Assembly: GCA_012728895.1 (NCBI GenBank)
Contig: JAAYEG010000009.1
Span: forward strand, 1-52,434
Source: Methanospirillum sp.
GTDB taxonomy: Archaea; Halobacteriota; Methanomicrobia; Methanomicrobiales; Methanospirillaceae
DNA: 52,434 bases
Reading direction: 5' to 3'
Part shown: piece after piece, positions 43,985 through 52,434 of the stretch
Position numbering within the stretch: position 1 is the first letter of the stretch
Layout: every line of letters begins with the position of its first letter
The notes under the pieces: generated by a model
Told to the model about the DNA's origin: nothing
Seen by the model: the letters and a program-made list of their open reading frames with translations, nothing else
The model's database searches: none
Position numbers and translations under genes: made by a program

Positions 43985-45922
43985 TCAGGGCGGGGCAGGC
44001 CGGACCTCGATCCAGTCGAGGTTCGTGTTCCGGGCCTCGTCGAACCGGAGGACGATCGGCTGCCGGCCCGGGGCGAGATCGAGCGGGAGCTCGGACGTCA
44101 CGTAGTCCTCGAACCCGCCGGTCCGCGGAACGGTAACCCGCCCTGCGGCCCGCCCGTCCGGCTCGACCTGGAACGAGCGCCCCTCGTGGGGGCAGGCGAG
44201 CCGGAGAGCTGCCACGTACCGGCCGCCGCGCGAAACGTCGACCTCGTACGCGAGCCACTCGCCGGGGCGGATGAAGCCGACGTTGTGGCCGTCGATCGAG
44301 GGGGTGTACTCGATGTCGACGTCGTCGAACCGGTAGGCGGCGCCCCCGTTTCCGGCCGTGGTGTCCCAGAAGCCCGTGCCCTGCCCAGGGAGATAGTCTT
44401 CGGCCTGGATCCTCCCGGGGACCGGGTGGACGGGCGGGACTGGCGGCGTCGGCAGGGGGACGGGGACGCGGCGCGTGACGGGCGGCGGCGGACCCACCGG
44501 GATCGGGGTCCGGTCGGGCCCGGCATCGGTCTCGTCCGAGGTCGCGAGCGCGCAGGTGTTCCCCCTAGCGTTCGGGTTGTAGGCGTCGCCGATGTTCAGG
44601 ACGGGAAGGGTGCTGCCGCTCGCCGTGATCTCGAGGCGGGAGTTCGTGACCGGCCGCTCGTACTGCGGCTCGCCCTGGTACCAGCCCAGCACGGACTGGA
44701 CGCGTGGGGCGACGTCGGCGCGGCCCGGGGCGTTGTACTGGCAGAAGTACTCGAGCCGGAGGTCGTCGGCGAACGCGGCCCGGAAGGCCCAGTTCGCCGC
44801 GTCGACCGAGACGCAGTCGACGAGCGAGACGTTCCGGACGTTCTTGCAGAACTTGTAGCCGTACCCCGAGCCGATGTCGACGCAGCGCTCCAGGGCGTTG
44901 TCGCCGTCCTGCTCGTCGTAGAACCCGTAGTTGCGGTTGTGGACCGAGAGGCAGTCGACGAGGTACGTGCCCCTGGCGAAGGTGTACCCGGCCATGTAGA
45001 AGGCCGCGCGGACCGGGGGTTCGGCCGTCGGGTCCCCTGGGTTCGTATTCCGCCAGCCGTTCCCCTCGGGGATGCAGTCGACCAGCCGGATCCCCTCCTG
45101 CCGCCCGCCCGTCTCGAGGTGGAACCCCGACTCCCAGTTCCCGGCGGCGTAGCAGCGCTCGACCGCGAGGTCGACCAGGTCGTTTCCCTCGTGGAAGTCG
45201 AACCCGGTCGCCCAGGGATGCCCCCGGTCGTCGCCGCAGCGGACCGCGCTGCACTCGACAAAGCGGACGTTCCGGATCAGCCGGGGTTCGCCCCGCCCGT
45301 TCATGTTGAAGCCGTGGGTCCCGATCTCGCGGGCGACGCAGCGGTAGAAGACGAAGTCCTCGATGACACGGTTCTCGGCCCAGAAGAAGAACGCGCCGTT
45401 GCCCCCCATGTCCCCGGGCATCCCCGGGTAGTAGCCGCGGAGGGTCTCTTCGGCCAGGACGTCCTCGACCCGGACATGGCTCGCGGTGATCCGGACGCAG
45501 GCCCGGTCCGTGATCCGGAGCGAGCAGATGGTGGTGTACGGCCGGTCGATCTTGATCGAGTGGTAGTAGCCCGAGATCGCGACCGTGGTCTCTATCGTCC
45601 CCTCGCGCTCGAGGATCGTGCAGGGCGCCGGCCCCAGGTTCCCGGGGCAGGTGAAGGTCCCCGCCGTGAGCCGGATCCGGCCCCCGTCCCGGGGAAGGGC
45701 GGCGAACGCCCGGTGGATCTCGACCCGGTCGTCGACGCCGTCGCAGACGAGATCGGCTCCGGCCCGCGCCTCCTCGGGGGCGTCGGCGGCCGCAACACGG
45801 ATCGTCGGCGCCTCCGAACCCGGCGGGGCGAACACCATCGGTACGGCGACCAGGGCGAGAATCACGACGAAACCGACCAGCCCCTGCACGAACGGGGAGG
45901 CGGAGAGGCGCGGGGGGTCCAT
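43985..45922 (-). CDS. Membrane-anchored beta-helix protein with C-terminal CBM6-like domain
   Basis: The 645-residue protein has an N-terminal membrane anchor or uncleaved signal (about residues 11-32), then IRVAAADAPEEARAGADLVC and a parallel beta-helix (about 60-440) with repeats such as FVECSAVRCGDDRGHPWATG and VDCVSVDAANWAFRAAF. A proline-rich linker (about 470-505) leads to a CBM6-like module (IQAEDYLPGQGTGFWDTTAG, then FIRPGEWLAYEVDVS). It probably acts outside the cell on a glycan, or binds one. A TATA element at 46012-46020 starts transcription near 45989; in-frame starts further upstream overlap that element. It is a paralogue of the gene at 35819. Confidence 0.85.
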   Translation of the reverse strand: MDPPRLSASPFVQGLVGFVVILALVAVPMVFAPPGSEAPTIRVAAADAPEEARAGADLVCDGVDDRVEIHRAFAALPRDGGRIRLTAGTFTCPGNLGPAPCTILEREGTIETTVAISGYYHSIKIDRPYTTICSLRITDRACVRITASHVRVEDVLAEETLRGYYPGMPGDMGGNGAFFFWAENRVIEDFVFYRCVAREIGTHGFNMNGRGEPRLIRNVRFVECSAVRCGDDRGHPWATGFDFHEGNDLVDLAVERCYAAGNWESGFHLETGGRQEGIRLVDCIPEGNGWRNTNPGDPTAEPPVRAAFYMAGYTFARGTYLVDCLSVHNRNYGFYDEQDGDNALERCVDIGSGYGYKFCKNVRNVSLVDCVSVDAANWAFRAAFADDLRLEYFCQYNAPGRADVAPRVQSVLGWYQGEPQYERPVTNSRLEITASGSTLPVLNIGDAYNPNARGNTCALATSDETDAGPDRTPIPVGPPPPVTRRVPVPLPTPPVPPVHPVPGRIQAEDYLPGQGTGFWDTTAGNGGAAYRFDDVDIEYTPSIDGHNVGFIRPGEWLAYEVDVSRGGRYVAALRLACPHEGRSFQVEPDGRAAGRVTVPRTGGFEDYVTSELPLDLAPGRQPIVLRFDEARNTNLDWIEVRPAPP

Positions 45923-46011
45923 TACTCCCGGGAAGGTGGGGGAGGTTGGCCGGCGGCCCGGTGCGGTGACGTCTATCGGCCCCGTCGGACGGCGCGCGAG
46001 CGATACGCAGC

Positions 46012-46020
46012 CTTTAATAG
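46012..46020. promoter_or_regulatory. Shared bidirectional TATA element
   Basis: CTTTAATAG on the plus strand reads CTATTAAAG on the minus strand, so both orientations resemble a TATA box. On the plus strand it predicts initiation near 46043, 14 bases before tRNA-Arg; on the minus strand near 45989 for the beta-helix/CBM6 gene. No other AT-rich site lies in the gap. Confidence 0.5.
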
Positions 46021-46056
46021 AATCGAGGCCCAAGGTTCTGGGCGCGACGCCGCACT

Positions 46057-46128
46057 GTCCCGGTAGGGTAGTGGATATCCTAGAAGCCTGCGGAGCTTTT
46101 GACCCGGGTTCAAGTCCCGGCCGGGGCG
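46057..46128 (+). tRNA. tRNA-Arg (anticodon GCG)
   Basis: A 72-base cloverleaf: acceptor GTCCCGG/CCGGGGC (46121-46127, one T-G pair) with discriminator G at 46128, anticodon stem GAAGC/GCTTT around loop CTGCGGA (anticodon GCG, reading CGC/CGU), and T arm CCGGG-TTCAAGT-CCCGG. No CCA is encoded. Confidence 0.92.
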
Positions 46129-46386
46129 TCCCGGGGACGGGTGGAACGCCCGACCCCGCCCGTTTCTCGTATCATGACGCCGTCCCGCTCGCGGGACCCT
46201 CGACCCTTCCCTTCCCCGTCACCTGGACGCACCGGCCCCCGGACCGCCCGGGCGCCGTCAGCCCGGGGCGAGCGGAAGGCCGGCCCGCAGGGCCGGTCCC
46301 GTGGACGCATCCCGCCGGCGGGTGCGGGGTCCCTCGCCGCCGGCTCCAACAACCGTCTCCAGGACCGGGGGTGCGCGCGGCCCGGC

Positions 46387-48453
46387 TCACGCGGCCGGGC
46401 CCGTCCCGAGCGTGAACGAGAACGTCGCGCCCCGGTCGATCCCGCCGGTCGCCCAGCACCGTCCCCCGTGCCGTTCGACGATCCGGCGGACGAGCGGGGG
46501 CCCGATCCCCGAACCCTCGTACTCGCGCGCGTCGTGGAACCGGGAAAGTCGTCGAAGACCCGGTCCGCGATCTCCGCCGGGAACCCGACGCCGTTGTCGG
46601 ACACGGTGTAGACCGTTTCGTCAGCGCCTTTCGACGACGAGAGCCGGATCCGCGCCGGGTCCCGCGTTCGCGTGAACTTGAGAGGGGTTCGAGATCAGGT
46701 TCTGGTAGACGTGGCTGAGCATCTCGCGGTCGGCCCGGCAGGGCGGCAGGTCGCCGATCTCGACCTCGACCCGCCGCTCGCCGGGGCCCGGAACGAGCTC
46801 TCCCGCCACGGCCCGGGCCAGATCCCCGGTCTCCACCCACTCGAGGTCGAGCGGCTGCCTCGAGAGGCGCGAGAGCGCGAGAAGCCCCTCGATGATGAAC
46901 CTGCCCGCACGGTGGACGCCGTCGCGGCCCCGGTCCGCCAGGCCGCGCTGGTCGGCCGAGAGCCCCTTTCCGTGCTGGACCGTCAGGATCCCGAGATAGC
47001 CGTCGATCGCACGGAGCGGGGCGCGGAGGTCGTGGGAGACGGAGTGGATGAACGACTCGAGGTCGCGGTTCGCCGCCCTGAGCTCGGCCGTCCGCTCCTC
47101 CACGCGCCGTTCCAGCTCGGCCGTGAGCACCGACAGCGCCGTCTCGGCCTCTTTCCGATCGGTGACGTCGCGGCCGACAGACTGGAACTCGGTGATGGCG
47201 CCGTCACGATCGAAGAACGCCCGGTCGTGCCACTGGACCCAGCGTTCCCGCCCGCCGGGGAGGACGACCCTCTGATCGAGCGTCCCCGCGGGGCGGGCCT
47301 GCGAGAGGGAGCGGAAGTGGGCCGCGACCCGATCGGCCTCGTCCGGAGGGAGGTTGGGGGCGAACCGGGACCCGGCGACCGTTCTCGGGCCGAGATCGAA
47401 GAACCGGCAGCAGGCCTCGTTGGCCATGAGGTGCGTGCAGTCGGGCCGGAACCGGCAGATCAGTTCCTGCTAGGCCTCGACGACGGCACGGTAGCGGGCC
47501 TCGCTCTCGGCGAGGTGCCGGCGGGCATGGTGGCGCAGGAGCGCGACGGACGCCTGCCGGACGAAGGCCTCGATCAGCTCCCGGTCGCCCAGTTCCGCTC
47601 CCTTCCGGACAGCGATGGTGACGACCCCGTACAGGCCGCCCCGGCAGGTGCAGCCCATGGTGTAGTACTTCCCGAGGTCGAGGCGCTCCTCGAGCCGGTT
47701 GCAGGCCTCCTCCGGCAGGGTCCTGAGGAACCCGTGGTACGCCGAGGTGACGCCCTCCACCATCTGGTTGCACTTAAGAATCGTCGTGATCAGCTGAGCC
47801 GACGCCGTGTCGAGGAACATGGTGTGACCGACGAGGTCCCTGCCGAACTCTTCCCTGGCGATCTGGCGCGAAGGCTCATCGGTGAGAAAAATACGCACAA
47901 CAAGCCCGAGTGATTCCATATCGACCGAGATGAGGACGACGTGGGAGTCCGGCACGAAGCCGGCGATCTGCTCGCCGATGTAGCGGTAGATGTCCGCGTC
48001 GTCGTCCATCCGGACGAAGTCCATCGCGGTCCGGGAGAGGAACTCCAGGAACTCGTTCTGGCGGTGGAGCGAGGCCGGACCGGGCTCCTGGCCGACCAGA
48101 CGTTCGACGGTCCTCCCCAGGGCGTCGAGGCGTTCCTCCGGGTTCCCGCTCTTCTCGACGAAGCGGTCGAGCCCGCTGTTGAAGGCGTCGATCACGATCT
48201 CCTCGTGACCGGGCTTTGTGAAGAGGATGAACGGGACGGGCCCGCCCTCGGCCCGGACGAGCGAGAGGAGCCCGAGCACCTCCTCCTCGAGGGGATCGGC
48301 GACGACGATCTCGAATTTCCGTTCCCGGAAGAGGCTCCCGGCTTCCGCGAAGGTGCCGGCCGATACGACCCGGATGGTCCCGTCGCGGGAGAGCGACCGC
48401 CCGGCCCTCTCGCGCCAGGCGGCATCGTGGTCATAATAGAGAAGCCGGGCCAT
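46387..48453 (-). pseudogene. Broken receiver-GAF-PAS-histidine kinase gene
   Basis: From ATG 48453 the frame encodes a receiver-like domain ([30 protein letters not shown]), a GAF-like domain and the start of a PAS domain (ARYRAVVEA), then hits TAG at 47470-47472. The same frame continues without loss as QELICRFRPDCTHLMANEAC, a PAS signature, through the histidine box FIHSVSHDLRAPLRAIDGYL. Near 46679-46689 an extra base shifts the frame; restoring it yields TVSDNGVGFPAEIADRVFDD (N and G1 boxes). Near 46537-46548 one base is missing; restoring it yields HDAREYEGSGIG and the ATPase end. Three lesions make a functional full-length kinase unlikely, unless they are sequence errors. A truncated receiver-GAF protein of 327 residues could still be made. 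Confidence 0.85.
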
Positions 48454-48754
48454 AATGAAATATAACAGGAACGATCCCGGGCGCCGTATTTTTACCTTCG
48501 TCCAGGTCTTCCCGGCGGGGCGGCGCGGGCGGCGATACGGCACGGAGGGGGGATGCCCGTGCCGCCGCCCCCTCGCCGCGGATCGCGCCGGGCAGGGGTG
48601 GCGGGCCGTCCCCGGGCCGCCTTCCGCCTGTCCGTCCCGTTCGCGCAGCTCCCCGGGAGCGTGGTCCCCCTCCCGGGGGCGGGCCCCGCGGCCCCTCGAT
48701 CCGGGAGCGCCAAGCTTGATAAAGCCTCTCTGCCTATCAGGACATGAGGAGAGT
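48454..48754. other. About 300 bases between the kinase remnant and catalase
   Basis: No gene is seen. A TATA-like GTAAAAATA at 48488-48496 (minus strand) suits the kinase gene, and CTTGATAAAG near 48715-48723 (plus strand) suits the catalase. Between them the sequence is featureless and GC-rich. Confidence 0.5.
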
Positions 48755-50212
48755 ATGACGAAGAAACTCACGACGCGGGCCGGCGCCCCCGTCCCCAACA
48801 ACCAGGACGTCCTGACCGCTGGAAAGAGGGGGCCGCAGCTCCTGCAGGACGTCTGGTTCCTGGAGAAGCTCGCCCACTTCGACCGGGAGGTCATCCCCGA
48901 GCGGCGGATGCACGCCAAGGGCTCCGGTGCGTACGGGACGTTCACGGTCACGCACGACATCACGCGGTTCACCCGGGCCAAGATCTTCTCGGAAGTGGGC
49001 AAGAAGACCGACTGCTTCGTGAGGTTCTCGACCGTCGCCGGCGAGCGCGGCGCCGCCGACGCAGAGCGCGACATCCGGGGCTTCGCGATGAAGTTCTACA
49101 CCGAGGAGGGGAACTGGGACCTGGTCGGGAACAACACGCCCGTCTTCTTCTTCCGCGACCCGCTCAAGTTCCCGGATCTCAACCACGCCGTGAAGCGTGA
49201 CCCCAGGACCAACCTTAGGAGCGCTCTCAACAACTGGGACTTCTGGTCCTCGCTCCCCGAGGCCCTGCACCAGGTCACGATCGTGATGAGCGACCGGGGG
49301 ATCCCCGCCACCTACCGGCACATGCACGGCTTCGGCAGCCACACCTTCAGCCTGATCAACGCGAAGAACGAGCGGGTCTGGGTCAAGTTCCACCTGCGGA
49401 CCCAGCAGGGGATCAGGAACCTGACCGACGCCGAGGCCGAGGACGTGATCGGGAAGGACCGGGAGAGCCATGGGCGTGATCTCTACGAGGCGATCGAGCG
49501 GGGCGAGTTCCCCCGGTGGACCCTGTTCATCCAGGTGATGACCGAGGAGCAGGCCGCAGCCCTGCCGTACCACCCGTTCGACCTCACCAAGGTCTGGTTC
49601 AAGAAGGACGCCCCGCTGATCGAGGTCGGCGTGCTCGAGCTGAACCGCAACCCCGACAACTACTTCGCCGAGGTCGAGCAGGCCGCGTTCAACCCGGCGC
49701 ACGTGGTCCCCGGGATCGGCTTCTCTCCCGACAGGATGCTCCAGGGCCGGCTCTTCTCGTACGGCGACGCCCAGCGCTACCGGCTCGGCGTGAACCACCA
49801 CCAGATCCCGGTGAACGCCCCCCGCTGCCCGTACCACAGCTACCACCGCGACGGCATGGGGCGGGCGGACGGCAACTACGGCAGCACCCTGGCCTACGAG
49901 CCGAACAGCTACGGGGAGTGGCAGGAGCAGCCGGAGTTCGCCGAGCCGCCGCTCCACCTGGAGGGGGCCGCCGACCGCTGGGACTACCGCGAGGACGACG
50001 ACGACTACTACACCCAGCCGGGCCTGCTCTTCCGCCTGATGTCGCCCGAGCAGCAGCAGGTGCTCTTCGAGAACACGGCCCGGAACATGGGCGACGCGAC
50101 AAAAGAGATCAAGGTCCGGCACATCGGCAACTGCCTGAAGGCCGACCCCGCGTACGGCAAGGGCGTCGCCGACGCCCTGGGGATCCCGCTCAGCGACGTC
50201 CCCGGGGCCTGA
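48755..50212 (+). CDS. Monofunctional heme catalase
   Basis: Catalase splits hydrogen peroxide and protects this anaerobe against oxygen exposure. The 485-residue product has the clade-3 small-subunit length. The active-site block [14 protein letters not shown] carries the catalytic histidine, [18 protein letters not shown] carries the conserved Asn region, and the proximal heme ligand motif is [14 protein letters not shown] (Tyr). ATG 48755 follows GAGGAG with short spacing; the longer upstream frame is not protein-like. It stands alone between intergenic stretches, with a probable own promoter (about 48715-48723). Confidence 0.97.
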   Translation: MTKKLTTRAGAPVPNNQDVLTAGKRGPQLLQDVWFLEKLAHFDREVIPERRMHAKGSGAYGTFTVTHDITRFTRAKIFSEVGKKTDCFVRFSTVAGERGAADAERDIRGFAMKFYTEEGNWDLVGNNTPVFFFRDPLKFPDLNHAVKRDPRTNLRSALNNWDFWSSLPEALHQVTIVMSDRGIPATYRHMHGFGSHTFSLINAKNERVWVKFHLRTQQGIRNLTDAEAEDVIGKDRESHGRDLYEAIERGEFPRWTLFIQVMTEEQAAALPYHPFDLTKVWFKKDAPLIEVGVLELNRNPDNYFAEVEQAAFNPAHVVPGIGFSPDRMLQGRLFSYGDAQRYRLGVNHHQIPVNAPRCPYHSYHRDGMGRADGNYGSTLAYEPNSYGEWQEQPEFAEPPLHLEGAADRWDYREDDDDYYTQPGLLFRLMSPEQQQVLFENTARNMGDATKEIKVRHIGNCLKADPAYGKGVADALGIPLSDVPGA

Positions 50213-50991
50213 CCGCCCGGGATCGTTCCTCGGGCGCGGGGACCCGCGCCCCTCTTCTTTCTTGGCCGGCCTCCAGCCGGTCGGCTCGAGGTGTCCGAGT
50301 CACGACGGCCTGCCGGGGCTTTCCGGCGAGAGAAGCGGGTGAACCGGGCCGCATCGAGACCGGTACGTCCGCCGGGATGGTCGTATGGAACCGGGACCAA
50401 CCCGTGATCTCAGCGGACTTCAGCGTTGTATGAACGGTGGTTGCCGGCAGGATCGTGATGGATGCACCGCTGCCGCGGTGCGGTATCTCCCTGGAGATCG
50501 TGTTCCGGCAGGTCCCGGACGCGATGCGTGGCGATCGCGCGGGAACGGCCCGTTCCCAAACGGACGCCGTTCCTGGTCCCGCCCCTGTGGGGCCGTCTCC
50601 CACCTCCGGCCGGTGCGTGGCGGCCGGCCGTCCACCCGGGCCCGGCGTCCCGCAAACGCCCCGCGTGGTTCCCGGTACATGGAGTGAGCGGGTGCCGGGG
50701 TCGGGACCACCTGTCCTCCATCACCCCCATCGCCCGTCGAGAACGACGCCGGGGCGGGGAACCGTTTCACCCCTGGAATCCCCGGGAAACGCCCGGGCCG
50801 CTCCCCCCTCCCCACGAAGACGCGAGCCCGTCGCCAGCGGGGCACTCGGACCAGGAACCGGCGCGAACCTCCGCCCTCTCCCGGAGTCCTCCCCTCCCGC
50901 CGGCACCCCGCAGGGGACGGCGCAATCACTCGTATAAAAAAATGGGTAGTATTAAACGCCTGCGGTGACAGGGTGTTGGCAGGTGAGGCAT
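50213..50991. other. About 780 bases, no supportable gene, several palindromes
   Basis: Open frames on both strands are Arg/Pro/Gly-rich and unconvincing. Notable structures are tandem hairpins GCACCGC/GCGGTGC (50464-50481) and ATCTC/GAGAT just after it, and a perfect 17-base palindrome GGGAACGGCCCGTTCCC at 50541-50557. The right end is the promoter of the next gene. Confidence 0.45.
50932..50941 (+). promoter_or_regulatory. TATA box of the S-layer-type gene
   Basis: GTATAAAAAA is the strongest TATA-like sequence in the window and predicts a start near 50962. The leader then holds AGGTGAGG (50981-50988), a long Shine-Dalgarno match just before ATG 50992. Together they suggest high expression. 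Confidence 0.65.
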
Positions 50992-52434
50992 ATGCACTCC
51001 TACCGGGGAATCCGCAGACCCGCCACGTTCTTCATCTCCACGATCCTGATCGGTGCCGTTTCGGGCGTCGTCCCGATCGGCATGGATTCCGTGACCTACG
51101 ACCAGGCGAAAACGCACTACGCTGCCGGCGGCACGGCATGGGCCGGCGCCTGGGAGGCCTCGGAGATCGCGGTGATCCGCCAGCACCTCCTCGAGGCGAG
51201 GACTGCGTACGCGAACTGCCTGGAGACCACGAACGCGGTGAACGACCCGGCGAACGCGGCGAACCTGGCCCTGCTCAGGACGATCTCGGCCGCGTACGTC
51301 GACCTGGCCGATGCCGCGCTCGCGATGTACGACGGCGCGGGCGCCTACGCCGCGGGCAGGTACCAGATGACATCAGCGAACTACGCAGCAGCGGCGACCT
51401 CGTTCGGGAGCGCGGCAGAGAAGTTCGACTCCTCGAAGACCCTCTTCTCCCGGGCGACAGGCAGGCTCCAGTCCGTGGTCTACGCCGGGACGGAGTTCGG
51501 CGACGGTACCGCGTACACCGCCGCGATCGTTTCGATCCTGGACGGGAAGGCCGCGTACATGGAGGAGTTCTCGCGGTACGCGGCGGGGTGGCAGCACACG
51601 GCCCTCGCCTACCGGGCCCACGCGAACGGCGACCAGGCGACCGCCCGTAGCGAGGCCTCGCAGGGCATGGTTCTCTTCGACGGCCTCCGGGGCTCGGCGG
51701 CCTTCGGCGCGGACGCGGCCGCGAACTACGGGGTCCTCGCCGCACTGGCCGGCACCCCTCCATCCGCGCCGACGACCGGTCCGCTGAACCAGATCAACCG
51801 GGGCAACACGGTCTTCATCGGCGAGTTCGGGCTGAACCTCGTCTCTGCCGGTGTCACCAACGGGATGACGCTGGGCTGGTTCCAGGCGGGGTCAAACGTC
51901 CTGGCCGGTTCGCCGGACGACATGCTGATCGTCTCCGACGCCGCGAACTTCAACGTCGGCGCGGGGACCCGCGAGGGTGCCTGGTATGACGTGAACAACC
52001 GTGGTGCCGTTCCGGTCATCAACGTCAAGGACCCGTCGCTCGCGCTTCGCATCCTTCGTGTCAACGCCGACGGCAGCACTGCCGACGTCACGGACAAGAC
52101 CGTGACGCAGAGCGACCGCCTGACGTTCCGTGTCGACTCGAACCTCGCTGCTGTCAACGAGCAGCGTGGTGCCCCCGCGATGGTGACGATCAAGGTTTCC
52201 GACCCGAACGGGAACGTCTACAGCCACCTGCTGACGACAGACGCGACGGGTGCCGACGTCCTGAACTCGCTCCAGGTCGGTGTCACGTCCGACGTGTACC
52301 GCGTCCCGGGTGCCGGCGAGAACGGCGCGATGTGGTACACGGACAACGCGAACTACGGTCGCGGCGAGTACAAGGCGTGGGCCGAGTGCAACCTGAACGG
52401 GATGAAGGACAACTACAAGGACCCGTCGGGTGCC
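50992..52434 (+). CDS. S-layer-type protein with N-terminal helical domain (3' truncated by window)
   Basis: At least 481 residues run off the right edge without a stop. A signal peptide (residues about 9-30, TFFISTILIGAVSGVVPIG) is followed by an Ala/Tyr-rich helical region to about residue 260 (ARTAYANCLETTNAVNDPAN and similar), perhaps a repeat of paired helices. From about residue 266 an S-layer domain of the DUF3821 / MEMAR group begins (NRGNTVFIGEFGLNLVSAGV, GAWYDVNNRG, LTFRVDSNLAAV, YKAWAECNLNGMKDNYKD), homologous to the protein at 23560. Codons GGT, CGT and GTT become frequent in this domain, unlike most neighbours. Probably a structural cell-envelope protein. Confidence 0.85.
   Translation, partial: MHSYRGIRRPATFFISTILIGAVSGVVPIGMDSVTYDQAKTHYAAGGTAWAGAWEASEIAVIRQHLLEARTAYANCLETTNAVNDPANAANLALLRTISAAYVDLADAALAMYDGAGAYAAGRYQMTSANYAAAATSFGSAAEKFDSSKTLFSRATGRLQSVVYAGTEFGDGTAYTAAIVSILDGKAAYMEEFSRYAAGWQHTALAYRAHANGDQATARSEASQGMVLFDGLRGSAAFGADAAANYGVLAALAGTPPSAPTTGPLNQINRGNTVFIGEFGLNLVSAGVTNGMTLGWFQAGSNVLAGSPDDMLIVSDAANFNVGAGTREGAWYDVNNRGAVPVINVKDPSLALRILRVNADGSTADVTDKTVTQSDRLTFRVDSNLAAVNEQRGAPAMVTIKVSDPNGNVYSHLLTTDATGADVLNSLQVGVTSDVYRVPGAGENGAMWYTDNANYGRGEYKAWAECNLNGMKDNYKDPSGA

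Noticed and set aside
46110-46604. A separate small ORF beginning MSDNGVGFP
   Set aside because: It is the ATPase domain of the broken kinase seen between its two frameshifts, not an independent gene.
47470-47472. In-frame TAG read as pyrrolysine in the sensor kinase
   Set aside because: The position aligns with a glutamine in this PAS family, two frameshifts follow in the same gene, and pyrrolysine use is not expected in Methanomicrobiales. A nonsense mutation is simpler.
1-52434. CRISPR array, intact insertion sequence, rRNA or replication origin
   Set aside because: No regularly spaced repeats, transposase, rRNA sequence or origin-like repeat cluster was found on reading through the window.

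Overview
The window is archaeal, almost certainly from a high-GC methanogen of the order Methanomicrobiales. The evidence is a single archaeal-order S10/spc ribosomal protein cluster containing archaeal proteins (eS4, eL32, eL19, RNase P protein Rpp29, archaeal adenylate kinase, an EMC3/DUF106 membrane protein), aIF1A, eS17, archaeal TATA-type promoters, tRNA genes without an encoded CCA, and two proteins with the S-layer domain (DUF3821 / MEMAR type) characteristic of Methanomicrobiales. No methanogenesis gene lies in the window, so the metabolic label is inferred from these markers. Genus-level assignment is not possible from reading alone.

Layout. 1-4392: the 3' end of a secreted CBM6/PKD protein, two tandem paralogous lipoproteins, a NusA-type KH protein, hisE and serA. 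4448-5358: tRNA-Val(GAC) and a SagB-type oxidoreductase. 5432-20233: a ribosomal superoperon from rpl3 to cmk, preceded by a leader of about 400 nt that is rich in hairpins. 20244-28269, minus strand: an ABC-2 exporter, aIF1A, a nitroreductase, a PGF-CTERM anchored surface protein, a 2[4Fe-4S] ferredoxin, the lysine genes dapB and dapA, eS17, a standalone ThiN and an AbrB-PhoU regulator. 28399-32699, plus strand: a phosphate uptake operon pstS, a fused pstC-pstA permease, pstB and phoU, divergent from the regulator. 32747-32818: tRNA-Thr(TGT).

32820-41366 is the accessory part: a large NHL/PKD/CBM/dockerin-like surface protein, an orphan dockerin-like fragment, a holin-like membrane protein overlapping a beta-helix protein, a YkvA protein, an LctP-family permease, a small protein behind an AT-rich inverted repeat, and several long stretches without convincing genes. 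41367-46128 returns to ordinary genes (glmM, mobB, a DUF5806-like protein), then a membrane-anchored beta-helix/CBM6 protein and tRNA-Arg(GCG) read from a shared TATA element. 46387-48453 is a broken sensor kinase. 48755-50212 is a heme catalase. The window ends inside a large S-layer-type gene starting at 50992.

Functionally, most genes are housekeeping (translation, protein export, nucleotide, amino acid and amino-sugar metabolism, phosphate uptake). The distinctive theme is extracellular: carbohydrate-binding, PKD, NHL, beta-helix, dockerin-like and S-layer domains are shuffled among at least six exported proteins. I did not find a CRISPR array, an intact mobile element, rRNA or an obvious replication origin.
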